This document shows positions 1 to 13,224 of a stretch of 64,000 nt of DNA, in pieces (position 1 is the stretch's first letter; each line of letters opens with the position of its first letter). A program made the position numbers and the translations under genes. The stretch is from Antedon mediterranea. Taxonomy: Eukaryota; Echinodermata; Crinoidea; Comatulida; Antedonidae. Where the stretch lies: the NCBI RefSeq assembly GCF_964355755.1, contig NC_092675.1:14027312-14091311 (forward strand). The letters are read 5' to 3'. The notes under the pieces are model-generated. The model saw nothing but the letters and a program-made list of their open reading frames with translations. It did not search any database and was not told where the DNA came from.

Positions 1-524
1 TGGAGACGTTTTTTATACCATTTTGTGATTTCGATGAAACTTGATTACACAAAAACATCAAAGTGCCTAAAATCACATTATAAACCGTTTTAGACCATTT
101 TGAGCATTTCGATAACACTTTTCACACAAAAACATCAAAGAGCACAAAATAGCTTAATATCGTATTTAAAAACGTTTTAGACCATTTTGAGCATTTAGAC
201 AAAACTTTTTCACACAAAACACCAAAGTGCTTAGAATAGCTTCAAATCGCATTTGGAGACGTTTTAGAACATTTTGTGTTTTTCGAAAAAAACTGTTAAC
301 ATAAAAACACCAAAGTTCTTAGAATAGCTTCAAATCGCATTTTGAGACGTTTTAGAACATTTTGTGTTCTTCGAAAAAACCTGTTAACATAAAAACACCA
401 AAGTTCTTAGAATAGCTTCAAATCGCATTTGGAGACGTTTTAGACCATTTTGTGATTTTTGAAAAAACTTGTTAACATAAAAACACCAAAGTGCTTAGAA
501 TAGCTTCAAATCACATTTGGAGAC

Positions 525-612
525 GTTTTAGACCATTTTGTGATTTTCGAAAAAACTTGTTAACATAAAAACACGAAAGTGCTTAGAATAGCTTCAAATC
601 GCATTTGGAAAC
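525..612 (+). repeat. Satellite monomer class A, representative (88 bp)
   Basis: The most abundant class. It is recognised by TTTCGAAAAAACTTG, then the GTTAAC palindrome, ATAAAAACACC(or G)AAAGTGC, TTAGAATAGC and an ending CGCATTTGGAGAC or GGAAAC. Subvariants include TTTTTGAAAA, TTTTGAAAA (one base shorter), AAAAATTG, ACTTATCAAC with AAAGGGTTT, and CCGTTTTAGGCC with GTGTACAG. Runs of three to seven A monomers separate B-C pairs. Variants recur in the same order in distant copies and so act as markers of block duplication. Confidence 0.95.
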
Positions 613-659
613 TTTTTAGACCAGTTTGTGATTTTCGAAAAAGATTGTTAACATAAAAA

Positions 660-2400
660 CACCAAAGTGCTTAGAATCACAATATAAACCGTTTTAGACC
701 ATTTTGAGCATTTCGATAACAATTTTCACACAAAAACATCAAAGAGCACAAAATAGCTTAATATCGTATTTAAAAATGTTTTAGACCATTTTGAGCATTT
801 AGACAAAACTTTTTCACACAAAACACCAAAGTGCTTAGAATAGATTCAAATCGCATTTGGAGACGTTTTAGACCATTTTGTGATTTTCAAAAAAACTTGT
901 TAACATAAAAACACCAAAGTGCTTAGAATAGCTTCAAATCGCATTTGGAGACATTTTAGACCAATTTGTGATTTTCGAAAAAAACTTGTCAACATAAAAA
1001 CACCAAAGTGTTTAGAATAGCTTCAAATCGCATTTGGAGACGTTTTAGACCAATTTGTGATTTTCGAAAAAACTTATCAACATAAAAACACCAAAGGGTT
1101 TAGAATAGCTTCAAATCGCATTTTGAGACGTTTTAGACCATTTTGTGATTTTCGAAAAAACTTGTTAACATAAAAACACGAAAGTGCTTAGAATAGCTTC
1201 AAATCGCATTTGGAAACGTTTTATTCCATTTTGTGATTTTCGAAAAAAATTGTTAACATAAAAACACCAAAGTGCTTAGAATCACATTATAAACCGTTTT
1301 AGACCATTTTGAGCATTTCGATAACAATTTTCACAAAAAAACATCAAAGAGCACAAAATAGCTTAATATCGTATTTAAAAATGTTTTAGACCATTTTGAG
1401 CATTTAGAAAAAACTTTTTCACACAAAACACCAAAGTGCTTAGAATAGCTTCAAATCGTATTTGGAGACGTTTTAGACCATTTTGAGATTTTCGAAAAAA
1501 CTTGGTTACACAAAAACATCAAAGTGCTTAAAATCACATTATAAACCGTTTTAGACCATTTTGAGCATTTCGATAACACCTTTCACACAAAAACATCAAA
1601 GAGCACAAAATAGCTTAATATCTTATTTAAAAACGTTTTAGACCATTTTGAGCATTTAGACAAAACTTTTTCACACAAAACACCAAAGTGCTTAGAATAG
1701 CTTCAAATCGCATTTGGAGACGTTTTAGACCATTTTGTGATTTTCAAAAAAACTTGTTAACATAAAAACACCAAAGTGCTTAGAATAGCTTCAAATCGTA
1801 TTTGGAGACGTTTTAGACCATTTTGTGATTTTCGAAAAAACTTGTTAACATAAAAACACCAAAGTGCTTAGAATAGCTTCAAATCGCATTTGGAGACATT
1901 TTAGACCAATTTGTGATTTTCGAAAAAAACTTGTCAACATAAAAACACCAAAGTGTTTAGAATAGCTTCAAATCGCATTTGGAGACGTTTTAGACCAATT
2001 TGTGATTTTCGAAAAAACTTATCAACATAAAAACACCAAAGGGTTTAGAATAGCTTCAAATCGCATTTTGAGACGTTTTAGACCATTTTGTGATTTTCGA
2101 AAAAACTTGTTAACATAAAAACACGAAAGTGCTTAGAATAGCTTCAAATCGCATTTGGAAACGTTTTATTCCATTTTGTGATTTTCGAAAAAAATTGTTA
2201 ACATAAAAACACCAAAGTGCTTAGAATCACATTATAAACCGTTTTAGACCATTTTGAGCATTTCGATAACAATTTTCACACAAAAACATCAAAGAGCAAA
2301 AAATAGCTTAATATCGTATTTAAAAATGTTTTAGACCATTTTGAGCATTTAGATAAAACTTTTTCACACAAAACACCAAAATGCTTAGAATAGCTTCAAA
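660..2400 (+). repeat. Higher-order repeat, about 0.86-0.95 kb, two copies
   Basis: The rare marker TTATTCC (from GTTTTATTCC) occurs at 1221 and 2166, 945 bp apart, and the subvariant front TGATTTTCAAA occurs at 881 and 1738, 857 bp apart. The 88-bp difference is one extra A monomer in the second copy. Boundaries are approximate. Confidence 0.8.
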
Positions 2401-5400
2401 TCGCATTAGGAGACGTTTTAGACCATTTTGTGATTTTCGACAAAACTTTTTCACACAAAACACCAAAGTGCTTAGAATAGCTTCAAATCGCATTTGGAGA
2501 CGTTTTAGACCAATTTGTGCATTTCGATGAAACTTGGTTACACAAAAACATCAAAGTGCTTAAAATCACATTATAAACCATTTTAGACCATTTTGAGCAT
2601 TTCGATAACACTTTTCACACAAAAACATCAAAGAGCACAAAATAGCTTAATATCGTATTTAAAAACGTTTTAGACCATTTTGAGCATTTCGACAAAACTT
2701 TTTCACACAAAACACCAAAGTGCTTAGAATAGCTTCAAATCGCATTTGAAGACGTTTTAGACCATTTTGTGATTTTCTAAAAAACTTGTAAACATAAAAA
2801 CACGAAAGTGCTTAGAATAGCTTCAAATCGCATTTGGAAACGTTTTAGACCATTTTGTGATTTTCGAAAAAACTTGTTAACATAAAAACACGAAAGTGCT
2901 TAGAATAGCTTCAAATCGCATTTGGAAACGTTTTAGACCATTTTGTGATTTTCGAAAAAAATTGTTAACATAAAAACACAAAAGTGTTTAGAATAGCTTC
3001 AAATCGCATTTGGAGACGTTTTAGACCAATTTGTGATTTTCGAAAAAACTTATCAACATAAAAACACCAAAGGGTTTAGAATAGCTTCAAATCGCATTTG
3101 GAGACGTTTTAGACCATTTTGTGATTTTGAAAAAACTTGTTAACATAAAAACACCAAAGTGCTTAGAATAGCTTCAAATTGCATTTGGAGACGTTTTAGA
3201 CCATTTTGTGATTTTCGAAAAAACTTGTTAACATAAAAACACCAAAGTGCTTAGAATAGCTTCAAATCGTATTTGGAGACGTTTTAGACCATTTTGAGAT
3301 TTTCGAAAAAACTTGGTTACACAAAAACATCAAAGTGCTAAAAATCACATTATAAACCGTTTTAGACCATTTTGAGCATTTCGGTAACACTTTTCACACA
3401 AAAACATCAAAGAGCACAAAATAGCTTAATATCGTATTTAAAAACGTTTTAGACCATTTTGAGCATTTAGACAAAACTTTTTCACACAAAACACCAAAGT
3501 GCTTAGAATAGCTTCAAATCGCATTTGGAGACGTTTTAGACCATTTTGTGCATTTCGATGAAACTTGGTTACACAAAAACATCAAAGTGCTTAAAATCAC
3601 ATTATAAATCGTTTTAGACCATTTTGAGCATTTCGACAAAACTTTTTCACACAAAATACCAAAGTGCTTAGAATAGCTTAAAATCGCATTTGGAGACGTT
3701 TTAGACCATTTTGTGATTTTCGAAAAAACTTTTTAACATAAAAACACCAAAGTGCTTAGAATAGCTTCAAATCACATTTGGAGACGTTTTAGACCATAAG
3801 TGCTTAGAATCACATTATAAACCGTTTTAGACCATTTTGAGCATTTCGATAACAATTTTCACACAAAAACATCAAAGAGCACAAAATAGCTTAATATCGT
3901 ATTTAAAAATGTTTTAGACCATTTTGAGCATTTAGATAAAACTTTTTCACACAAAACACCAAAGTGCTTAGAATAGCTTCAAATCGCATTTGGAGACGTT
4001 TTAGACCATTTTGTGATTTTTGAAAAAACTTGTTAACATAAAAACACCAAAGTGCTTAGAATAGCTTCAAATCACATTTGGAGACGTTTTAGACCATTTT
4101 GTGATTTTCGAAAAAACTTGTTAACATAAAAACACGAAAGTGCTTAGAATAGCTTCAAATCGCATTTGGAAACGTTTTAGACCATTTTGTGATTTTCGAA
4201 AAAAATTGTTAACATAAAAACACCAAAGTGTTTAGAATAGCTTCAAATCGCATTTGGAGACGTTTTAGACCAATTTGTGATTTTCGAAAAAACTTATCAA
4301 CATAAAAACACCAAAGGGTTTAGAATAGCTTCAAATCGCATTTGGAGACGTTTTAGACCATTTTGTGATTTTCGAAAAAACTTGTTAACATAAAAACACG
4401 AAAGTGCTTAGAATAGCTTCAAATCGCATTTGGAAACGTTTTAGACCATTTTGTGATTTTCGAAAAAACTTGTTAACATAAAAACATGAAAGTGCTTAGA
4501 ATAGCTTCAAATCGTATTTGGAGACGTTTTAGACCATTTTGTGATTTTCGAAAAAACTTGTTAACATAAAAACACCAAAGTGCTTAGAAACACATTATAA
4601 ACCGTTTTAGACCATTTTGAGCATTTCGATAACAATTTTCACACAAAAACATCAAAGAGCAAAAAATAGCTTAATATCGTATTTAAAAATGTTTTAGACC
4701 ATTTTGAGCATTTAGATAAAACTTTTTCACACAAAACACCAAAGTGCTTAGAATAGCTTCAAATCGCATTTGGAGACGTTTTAGACCATTTTGTGATTTT
4801 CGACAAAACTTTTTCACACAAAACACCAAAGTGCTTAGAATAGCTTCAAATCGCATTTGGAGACGTTTTAGACCAATTTGTGCATTTCGATGAAACTTGG
4901 TTACACAAAAACATCAAAGTGCTTAAAATCACATTATAAACCATTTTAGACCATTTTGAGCATTTCGATAACACTTTTCACACAAAAACATCAAAGAGCA
5001 CAAAATAGCTTAATATCGTATTTAAAAACGTTTTAGACCATTTTGAGCATTTCGACAAAACTTTTTCACACAAAACACCAAAGTGCTTAGAATAGCTTCA
5101 AATCGCATTTGGAGACGTTTTAGACCATTTTGTGATTTTCTAAAAAACTTGTAAACATAAAAACACCAAAGTGCTTAGAATAGCTTCAAATCACATTTGG
5201 AGACGTTTTAGACCATTTTGTGATTTTCGAAAAAACTTGTTAACATAAAAACACGAAAGTGCTTAGAATAGCTTCAAATCGCATTTGGAAACGTTTTAGA
5301 CCATTTTGTGATTTTCGAAAAAAATTGTTAACATAAAAACACCAAAGTGTTTAGAATAGCTTCAAATCGCATTTGGAGACGTTTTAGACCAATTTGTGAT

Positions 5401-6930
5401 TTTCGAAAAAACTTATCAACATAAAAACACCAAAGGGTTTAGAATAGCTTCAAATCGCATTTGGAGACGTTTTAGACCATTTTGTGATTTTGAAAAAACT
5501 TGTTAACATAAAAACACCAAAGTGCTTAGAATAGCTTCAAATCGCATTTGGAGACGTTTTAGACCATTTTGTGATTTTCGAAAAAACTTGTTAACATAAA
5601 AACACCAAAGTGCTTAGAATAGCTTCAAATCGTATTTGGAGACGTTTTAGACCATTTTGAGATTTTCGAAAAAACTTGGTTACACAAAAACATCAAAGTG
5701 CTTAAAATCACATTATAAACCGTTTTAGACCATTTTGAGCATTTCGGTAACACTTTTCACACAAAAACATCAAAGAGCACAAAATAGCTTAATATCGTAT
5801 TTAAAAACGTTTTAGACCATTTTGAGCATTTAGACAAAACTTTTTCACACAAAACACCAAAGTGCTTAGAATAGCTTCAAATCGCATTTGGAGACGTTTT
5901 AGACCATTTTGTGCATTTCGATGAAACTTGGTTACACAAAAACATCAAAGTGCTTAAAATCACATTATAAATCGTTTTAGACCATTTTGAGCATTTCGAC
6001 AAAACTTTTTCACACAAAATACCAAAGTGCTTAGAATAGCTTAAAATCGCATTTGGAGACGTTTTAGACCATTTTGTGATTTTCGAAAAAACTTTTTAAC
6101 ATAAAAACACCAAAGTGCTTAGAATAGCTTCAAATCACATTTGGAGACGTTTTAGACCATAAGTGCTTAGAATCACATTATAAACCGTTTTAGACCATTT
6201 TGAGCATTTCGATAACAATTTTCACACAAAAACATCAAAGAGCACAAAATAGCTTAATATCGTATTTAAAAATGTTTTAGACCATTTTGAGCATTTAGAT
6301 AAAACTTTTTCACACAAAACACCAAAGTGCTTAGAATAGCTTCAAATCGCATTTGGAGACGTTTTAGACCATTTTGTGATTTTTGAAAAAACTTGTTAAC
6401 ATAAAAACACCAAAGTGCTTAGAATAGCTTCAAATCACATTTGGAGACGTTTTAGACCATTTTGTGATTTTCGAAAAAACTTGTTAACATAAAAACACGA
6501 AAGTGCTTAGAATAGCTTTAAATCGCATTTGGAAAAGTTTTAGACCATTTTGTGATTTTCGAAAAAAATTGTTAACATAAAAACACCAAAGTGTTTAGAA
6601 TAGCTTCAAATCGCATTTGGAGACGTTTTAGACCAATTTGTGATTTTCGAAAAAACTTATCAACATAAAAACACCAAAGGGTTTAGAATAGCTTCAAATC
6701 GCATTTGGAGACGTTTTAGACCATTTTGTGATTTTCGAAAAAACTTGTTAACATAAAAACACGAAAGTGCTTAGAATAGCTTCAAATCGCATTTGGAAAC
6801 GTTTTAGACCATTTTGTGATTTTCGAAAAAACTTGTTAACATAAAAACATGAAAGTGCTTAGAATAGCTTCAAATCGTATTTGGAGACGTTTTAGACCAT
6901 TTTGTGATTTTCGAAAAAACTTGTTAACAT
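2200..6930 (+). repeat. Higher-order repeat of 2363 bp, two tandem copies
   Basis: Several private markers recur exactly 2363 bp apart: TGCTTAGAA(T/A)CACATT at 2218 and 4581, TGATTTTCGACAAAAC at 2431 and 4794, GATTTTCTAAAAAACTTG at 2771 and 5134, and a truncated A monomer (AGACCATAAGTGC) at 3791 and 6154. The constant spacing means no net indel has accumulated, so this duplication is young. The copies diverge outside roughly 2200-6930. Confidence 0.88.
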
Positions 6931-9900
6931 AAAAACACCAAAGTGCTTAGATTAGCTTCAAATCGCATTTGGAGACGTTTTAGACCATTTTGTGCATTTC
7001 GATGAAACTTGGTTACACAAAAACATCAAAGTGCTTAAAATCACATTATAAACCATTTTAGACCATTTTGAGCATTTCGATAACACTTTTCACACAAAAA
7101 CATCAAAGAGCACAAAATAGCTTAATATCGTATTTAAAAACGTTTTAGACCATTTTGAGCATTTCGAAAAAACTTTTTCACACAAAACACCAAAGTGCTT
7201 AGAATAGCTTCAAATCGCATTTGGAGACGTTTTAGATCATTTTGTGATTTTCGAAAAAACTTGTTAACATAAAAACATCAAAGTGTACAGAATAACTTCA
7301 AATCGCATTTGGAGACCGTTTTAGGCCAATTTGTGATTTTCGAAAAAACTTGTTAACCTAAAAATACCAAAGTGTTTAGAATAGCTTCAAATCGCATTTG
7401 GAGACGTTTTAGACCATTTTGTGATTTTCGAAAAAACTTGTTAACATAAAAACACCAAAGTGCTTCAAATCGCATTTGGAGACATTTTAGACCAATTTGT
7501 GATTTTTGAAAAAACTTGTGAACATAAAAACACCAAAGTGCTTACAATAGCTTCAAATCGTATTTGGAGACGTTTTAGACCATTTTGTGATTTTCGAAAA
7601 AACTTGTTAACATAAAAACACCAAAGTACTTAGAATAGCTTCAAATCGCATTTGGAGACGTTTTAGACCATTTTATGCATTTCGATGAAACTTGGTTACA
7701 CAAAAACATCAAAGTGCTTAAAATCACATTATAATCCGTTTTAGACCATTTTGAGCATTTCGATAACACGTTTCACACAAAAACATCAAAGAGCACAAAA
7801 TAGCTTAATATCGTATTTAAAAACGTTTTAGACCATTTTGAGCATTTCGACAAAACTTTTTCACACAAAACACCAAAGTGCTTAGAATAGCTTCAAATCG
7901 CATTTGGAGACGTTTTAGACCATTTTGTGATTTTCGAAAAAAATTGTTAACATAAAAACATCAAAGTGTACAGAATAGCTTCAAATCGCATTTGGAGACC
8001 GTTTTAGGCCAATTTGTGATTTTCTAAAAAACTTGTTAACCTAAAAATACCAAAGTGTTTAGAATAGCTTCAAATCGCATTTGGAGACGTTTTAGACCAT
8101 TTTGTGATTTTCGAAAAAACTTGTTAACATAAAAACACCAAAGTGCTTAGAATAGCTTCAAATCGCATTTGGAGACATTTTAGACCAATTTGTGATTTTC
8201 GAAAAAACTTGTCAACATAAAAACACCAAAGTGTTTAGAATAGCTTCAAATCGCATTTGGAGACGTTTTAGACCAATTTGTGATTTTCGAAAAAACTTGT
8301 TAACATAAAAACACCAAAGTGCTTAGAATAGCTTCAAATCGCATTTGGAGACGTTTTAGACCAATTTTTGATTTTCGAAAAAACTTATCAACATAAAAAC
8401 ACCAAAGGGTTTAGAATAGCTTCAAATCGCATTTGGAGACGTTTTAGACCATTTTGTGATTTTGAAAAAACTTATTAACATAAAAACACCAAAGTGCTTA
8501 GAATAGCTTCAAATCGCATTTGGAGACGTTTTAGACCATTTTGTGATTTTCGAAAAAACTTGTTAACATAAAAACACCAAAGTGCTTAGAATAGCTTCAA
8601 ATCGTATTTGGAGACGTTTTAGACCATTTTGAGATTTTCGAAAAAACTTGGTTACACAAAAACATCAAAGTGCTTAAAATGACATTATAAACCGTTTTAG
8701 ACCATTTTGAGCATTTCGATAACACTTTTCACACAAAAACATCAAAGAGCACAAAATAGCTTAATATCGTATTTAAAAACGTTTTAAACCATTTTGAGCA
8801 TTTCGACAAAACTTTTTCACACAAAACACCAAAGTGCTTAGAATAGCTTCAAATCGCATTTGGAGACGTTTTAGACCAATTTGTGCATTTCGATGAAACT
8901 TGATTACACAAAAACATCAAAGTGCTTAAAATCACATCATAAACCGTTTTAGACCATTTTGAGCATTTCGATAACACTTTTCACACAAAAACATCAAAGA
9001 GCACAAAATAGCTTAATATCGTATTTAAAAACGTTTTAGACCATTTTGAGCATTTAGAAAAAACTTTTTCACACAAAACACCAAAGTGCTTAGAATAGCT
9101 TCAAATCGCATTTGGAGACGTTTTAGACCATTTTGTGATTTTTGAAAAAACTTGTTAAAATAAAAACACCAAAGTGCTTAGAATAGCTTCAAATCACATT
9201 TGGAGACATTTTAGACCATTTTGTGATTTTCGAAAAAACTTGTTAACATAAAAACACGAAAGTGCTTAGAATAGCTTCAAATCGCATTTGGAAACGTTTT
9301 AGACCATTTTGTGATTTTCGAAAAAACTTGTTAACATAAAAACACGAAAGTGCTTAGAATCACATTATAAACCGTTTTAGACCATTTTGAGCATTTCGAT
9401 AACAATTTTCACACAAAAACATCAAAGAGCACAAAAGAGCTTAATATCGTATTTAAAAATGTTTTAGACCATTTTGAGCATTTAGATAAAACTTTTTCAC
9501 ACAAAACACCAAAGTGCTTAGAATAGCTTCAAATCGCATTTGGAGACGTTTTAGACCATTTTGTGATTTTTGAAAAAACTTGTTAACATAAAAACACCAA
9601 AGTGCTTAGAATAGCTTCAAATCACATTTGGAGATGTTTTAGACCATTTTGTGATTTTTGAAAAAACTTGTTAACATAAAAACACGAAAGTGCTTAGAAT
9701 AGCTTCAAATCGCATTTGGAAACGTTTTAGACCATTTTGTGATTTTCGAAAAAGATTGTTAACATAAAAACACCAATGTGCTTAGAATCACATTATAAAC
9801 CGTTTTAGACCATTTTGAGCATTTCGATAACAATTTTCACACAAAAACATCAAAGAGCACAAAATAGCTTAATATCGTATTTATAAATGTTTTAGACCAT

Positions 9901-12900
9901 TTTGAGCATTTCGACAAAACTTTTTCACACAAAACACCAAAGTGCTTAGAATAGCTTCAAATCGCATTTGGAGACGTTTTTTATACCATTTTGTGATTTC
10001 GATGAAACTTGATTACACAAAAACATCAAAGTGCTTAAAATCACATTATAAACCGTTTTAGACCATTTTGAGCATTTCGATAACACTTTTCACACAAAAA
10101 CATCAAAGAGCACAAAATAGCTTAATATCGTATTTAAAAACGTTTTAGACCATTTTGAGCATTTAGACAAAACTTTTTCACACAAAACACCAAAGTGCTT
10201 AGAATAGCTTCAAATCGCATTTGGAGACGTTTTAGAACATTTTGTGTTTTTCGAAAAAAACTGTTAACATAAAAACACCAAAGTTCTTAGAATAGCTTCA
10301 AATCGCATTTGGAGACGTTTTAGAACATTTTGTGTTCTTCGAAAAAACCTGTTAACATAAAAACACCAAAGTGCTTAGAATAGCTTCAAATCGCATTTGG
10401 AGACGTTTTAGACCATTTTGTGATTTTTGAAAAAACTTGTTAACATAAAAACACCAAAGTGCTTAGAATAGCTTCAAATCACATTTGGAGACGTTTTAGA
10501 CCATTTTGTGATTTTCGAAAAAACTTGTTAACATAAAAACACGAAAGTGCTTAGAATAGCTTCAAATCGCATTTGGAAACGTTTTAGACCAGTTTGTGAT
10601 TTTCGAAAAAGATTGTTAACATAAAAACACCAAAGTGCTTAGAATCACAATATAAACCGTTTTAGACCATTTTGAGCATTTCGATAACAATTTTCACACA
10701 AAAACATCAAAGAGCACAAAATAGCTTAATATCGTATTTAAAAATGTTTTAGACCATTTTGAGCATTTAGATAAAACTTTTTCACACAAAACACCAAAGT
10801 GCTTAGAATAGCTTCAAATCGCATTTGGAGACGGTTTAGACCATTTTGTGATTTTGAAAAAACTTGTTAACATAAAAACACCAAAGTGCTTAGAATAGCT
10901 TCAAATCGCATTTGGAGACGTTTAAGACCATTTTGTGATTTTCGGAAAAACTTGTTAACATAAAAACACCAAAGTGCTTAGAATAGCTTCAAATCGTATT
11001 TGGAGACGTTTTAGACCATTTTGAGATTTTCGAAAAAACTTGGTTACACAAAAACATCAAAGTGCTTAAAATCACATTATAAACCGTTTTAGACCATTTT
11101 GAACATTTCGATAACACTTTTCACACAAAAACATCAAAGAGCACAAAATAGCTTAATATCGTATTTAAAAACGTTTTAGACCATTTTGAGCATTTCGACA
11201 AAACTTTTTCACACAAAACACCAAAGTGCTTAGAATAGCTTCAAATCGCATTTGGAGACGTTTTAGACCAATTTGTGCATTTCGATGAAACTTGATTACA
11301 CAAAAACATCAACGTGCTTAAAATCAAATTATAAACCGTTTTAGACCATTTTGAGCATTTCGATAACACTTTTCACACAAAAACATCAAAGAGCACAAAA
11401 TAGCTTAATATCGTATTTAAAAACGTTTTAGACCATTTTGAGCATTTAGACAAAACTTTTTCACACAAAACACCAAAGTGCTTAGAATAGCTTCAAATCG
11501 CATTTGGAGACGTTTTAGACCATTTTGTGCATTTCGATGAAACTTGGTTACACAAAAACATCAAAGTGCTTAAAATCACATTATAAATCGTTTTAGACCA
11601 TTTTGAGCATTTCGACAAAACTTTTTCACACAAAATACCAAAGGGCTTAGAATAGCTTCAAATCGCATTTGGAGACGTTTTAGACCATTTTGTGATTTTC
11701 GAAAAAACTTTTTAACATAAAAACACCAAAGTGCTTAGAATAGCTTCAAATCACATTTGGAGACGTTTTAGACCATTTTGTGATTTTCGAAAAAACTTGT
11801 TAACATAAAAACACGAAAGTGCTTAGAATAGCTTCAAATCGCATTTGGAAACGTTTTAGACCATTTTGTGATTTTCGAAAAAAATTGTTAACATAAAAAC
11901 ACCAAAGTGCTTAGAATCACATTATAAAACCGTTTTAGACCATTTTGAGCATTTCGATAACAATTTTCACAATAAAACATCAAAGAGCACAAAATAGCTT
12001 AATATCGTATTTAAAAATGTTTTAGACCATTTTGAGCATTTAGATAAAACTTTTTCACACAAAACACCAAAGTGCTTAGAATAGCTTCAAATCGCATTTG
12101 GAGACGTTTTAGACCATTTTGTGATTTTTGAAAAAACTTGTTAACATAAAAACACCAAACTGCTTAGAATAGCTTCAAATCACATTTGGAGACGTTTTAG
12201 ACCATTTTGTGATTTTCGAAAAAACTTGTTAACATAAAAACACGAAAGTGCTTAGAATAGCTTCAAATCGCATTTGGAAACGTTTTAGACCATTTTGTGA
12301 TTTTCGAAAAAACTTGTTAACATAAAAACACGAAAGTGCCTAGAATAGCTTCAAATCGCATTTGGAAACGTTTTAGACCATTTTGTGATTTTCGAAAAAA
12401 ATTGTTAACATAAAAACACCAAAGTGTTTAAAATAGCTTCAAATCGCATTTGGAGACGTTTTAGACCAATTTGTGATTTTCGAAAAAACTTATCAACATA
12501 AAAACACCAAAGGGTTTAGAATAGCTTCAAATCGCATTTGGAGACGTTTTAGACCATTTTGTGATTTTGAAAAAACTTGTTAACATAAAAACACCAAAGT
12601 GCTTAGAATAGCTTCAAATCGCATTTGGAGACGTTTTAGACCATTTTGTGATTTTCGAAAAAACTTGTTAACATAAAAACACCAAAGTGCTTAGAATAGC
12701 TTCAAATCGTATTTGGAGACGTTTTAGACCATTTTGAGATTTTCGAAAAAACTTGGTTACACAAAAACATCAAAGTGCTTAAAATCACATTATAAACCGT
12801 TTTAGACCATTTTGAGCATTTCGATAACACTTTTCACACAAAAACATCAAAGAGCACAAAATAGCTTAATATCGTATTTAAAAACGTTTTAGACCATTTT

Positions 12901-12972
12901 GAGCATTTCGACAAAACTTTTTCACACAAAACACCAAAGTGCTTAGAATAGCTTCAAATCGCATTTGGAGAC

Positions 12973-13050
12973 GTTTTAGACCAATTTGTGCATTTCGATG
13001 AAACTTGATTACACAAAAACATCAAAGTGCTTAAAATCACATTATAAACC
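12973..13050 (+). repeat. Satellite monomer class D, representative (78 bp)
   Basis: A short class marked by TTTCGATGAAACTTGATTACAC or TTTCGAAAAAACTTGGTTACAC types, and a distinct end in which GTGCTTAAAATCACATTATAAACC replaces the usual tail. It is almost always followed directly by class B. The last 17 bp also occur at the end of A/D hybrid monomers (TTAGAATCACATTATAAACC), so the short tail is shared between two otherwise different fronts. Confidence 0.93.
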
Positions 13051-13137
13051 GTTTTAGACCATTTTGAGCATTTCGATAACACTTTTCACACAAAAACATC
13101 AAAGAGCACAAAATAGCTTAATATCGTATTTAAAAAC
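13051..13137 (+). repeat. Satellite monomer class B, representative (87 bp)
   Basis: Recognised by GAGCATTTCGATAACAC (or AACAA), TTTTCACACAAAAACATC, AAAGAGCACAAAATAGC and the ending TTAATATCGTATTTAAAAAC (or AAAAATG). The AACAA/AAAAATG form follows A/D hybrids and the AACAC/AAAAAC form follows true D monomers, so two B subtypes are linked to their left neighbours. It is nearly always followed by class C. Confidence 0.93.
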
Positions 13138-13224
13138 GTTTTAGACCATTTTGAGCATTTAGACAAAACTTTTTCACACAAAACACCAAAGTGCTTAGAA
13201 TAGCTTCAAATCGCATTTGGAGAC
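13138..13224 (+). repeat. Satellite monomer class C, representative (87 bp)
   Basis: Recognised by GAGCATTT(C/A)GACAAAAC or GATAAAAC and TTTTTCACACAAAACACC, followed by the class A right half. It looks like a B-type front joined to an A-type tail. It follows B and precedes either A or D. The TTTAGATAAAAC, TTTAGACAAAAC and TTTCGACAAAAC subtypes occur in different higher-order contexts. Confidence 0.93.
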
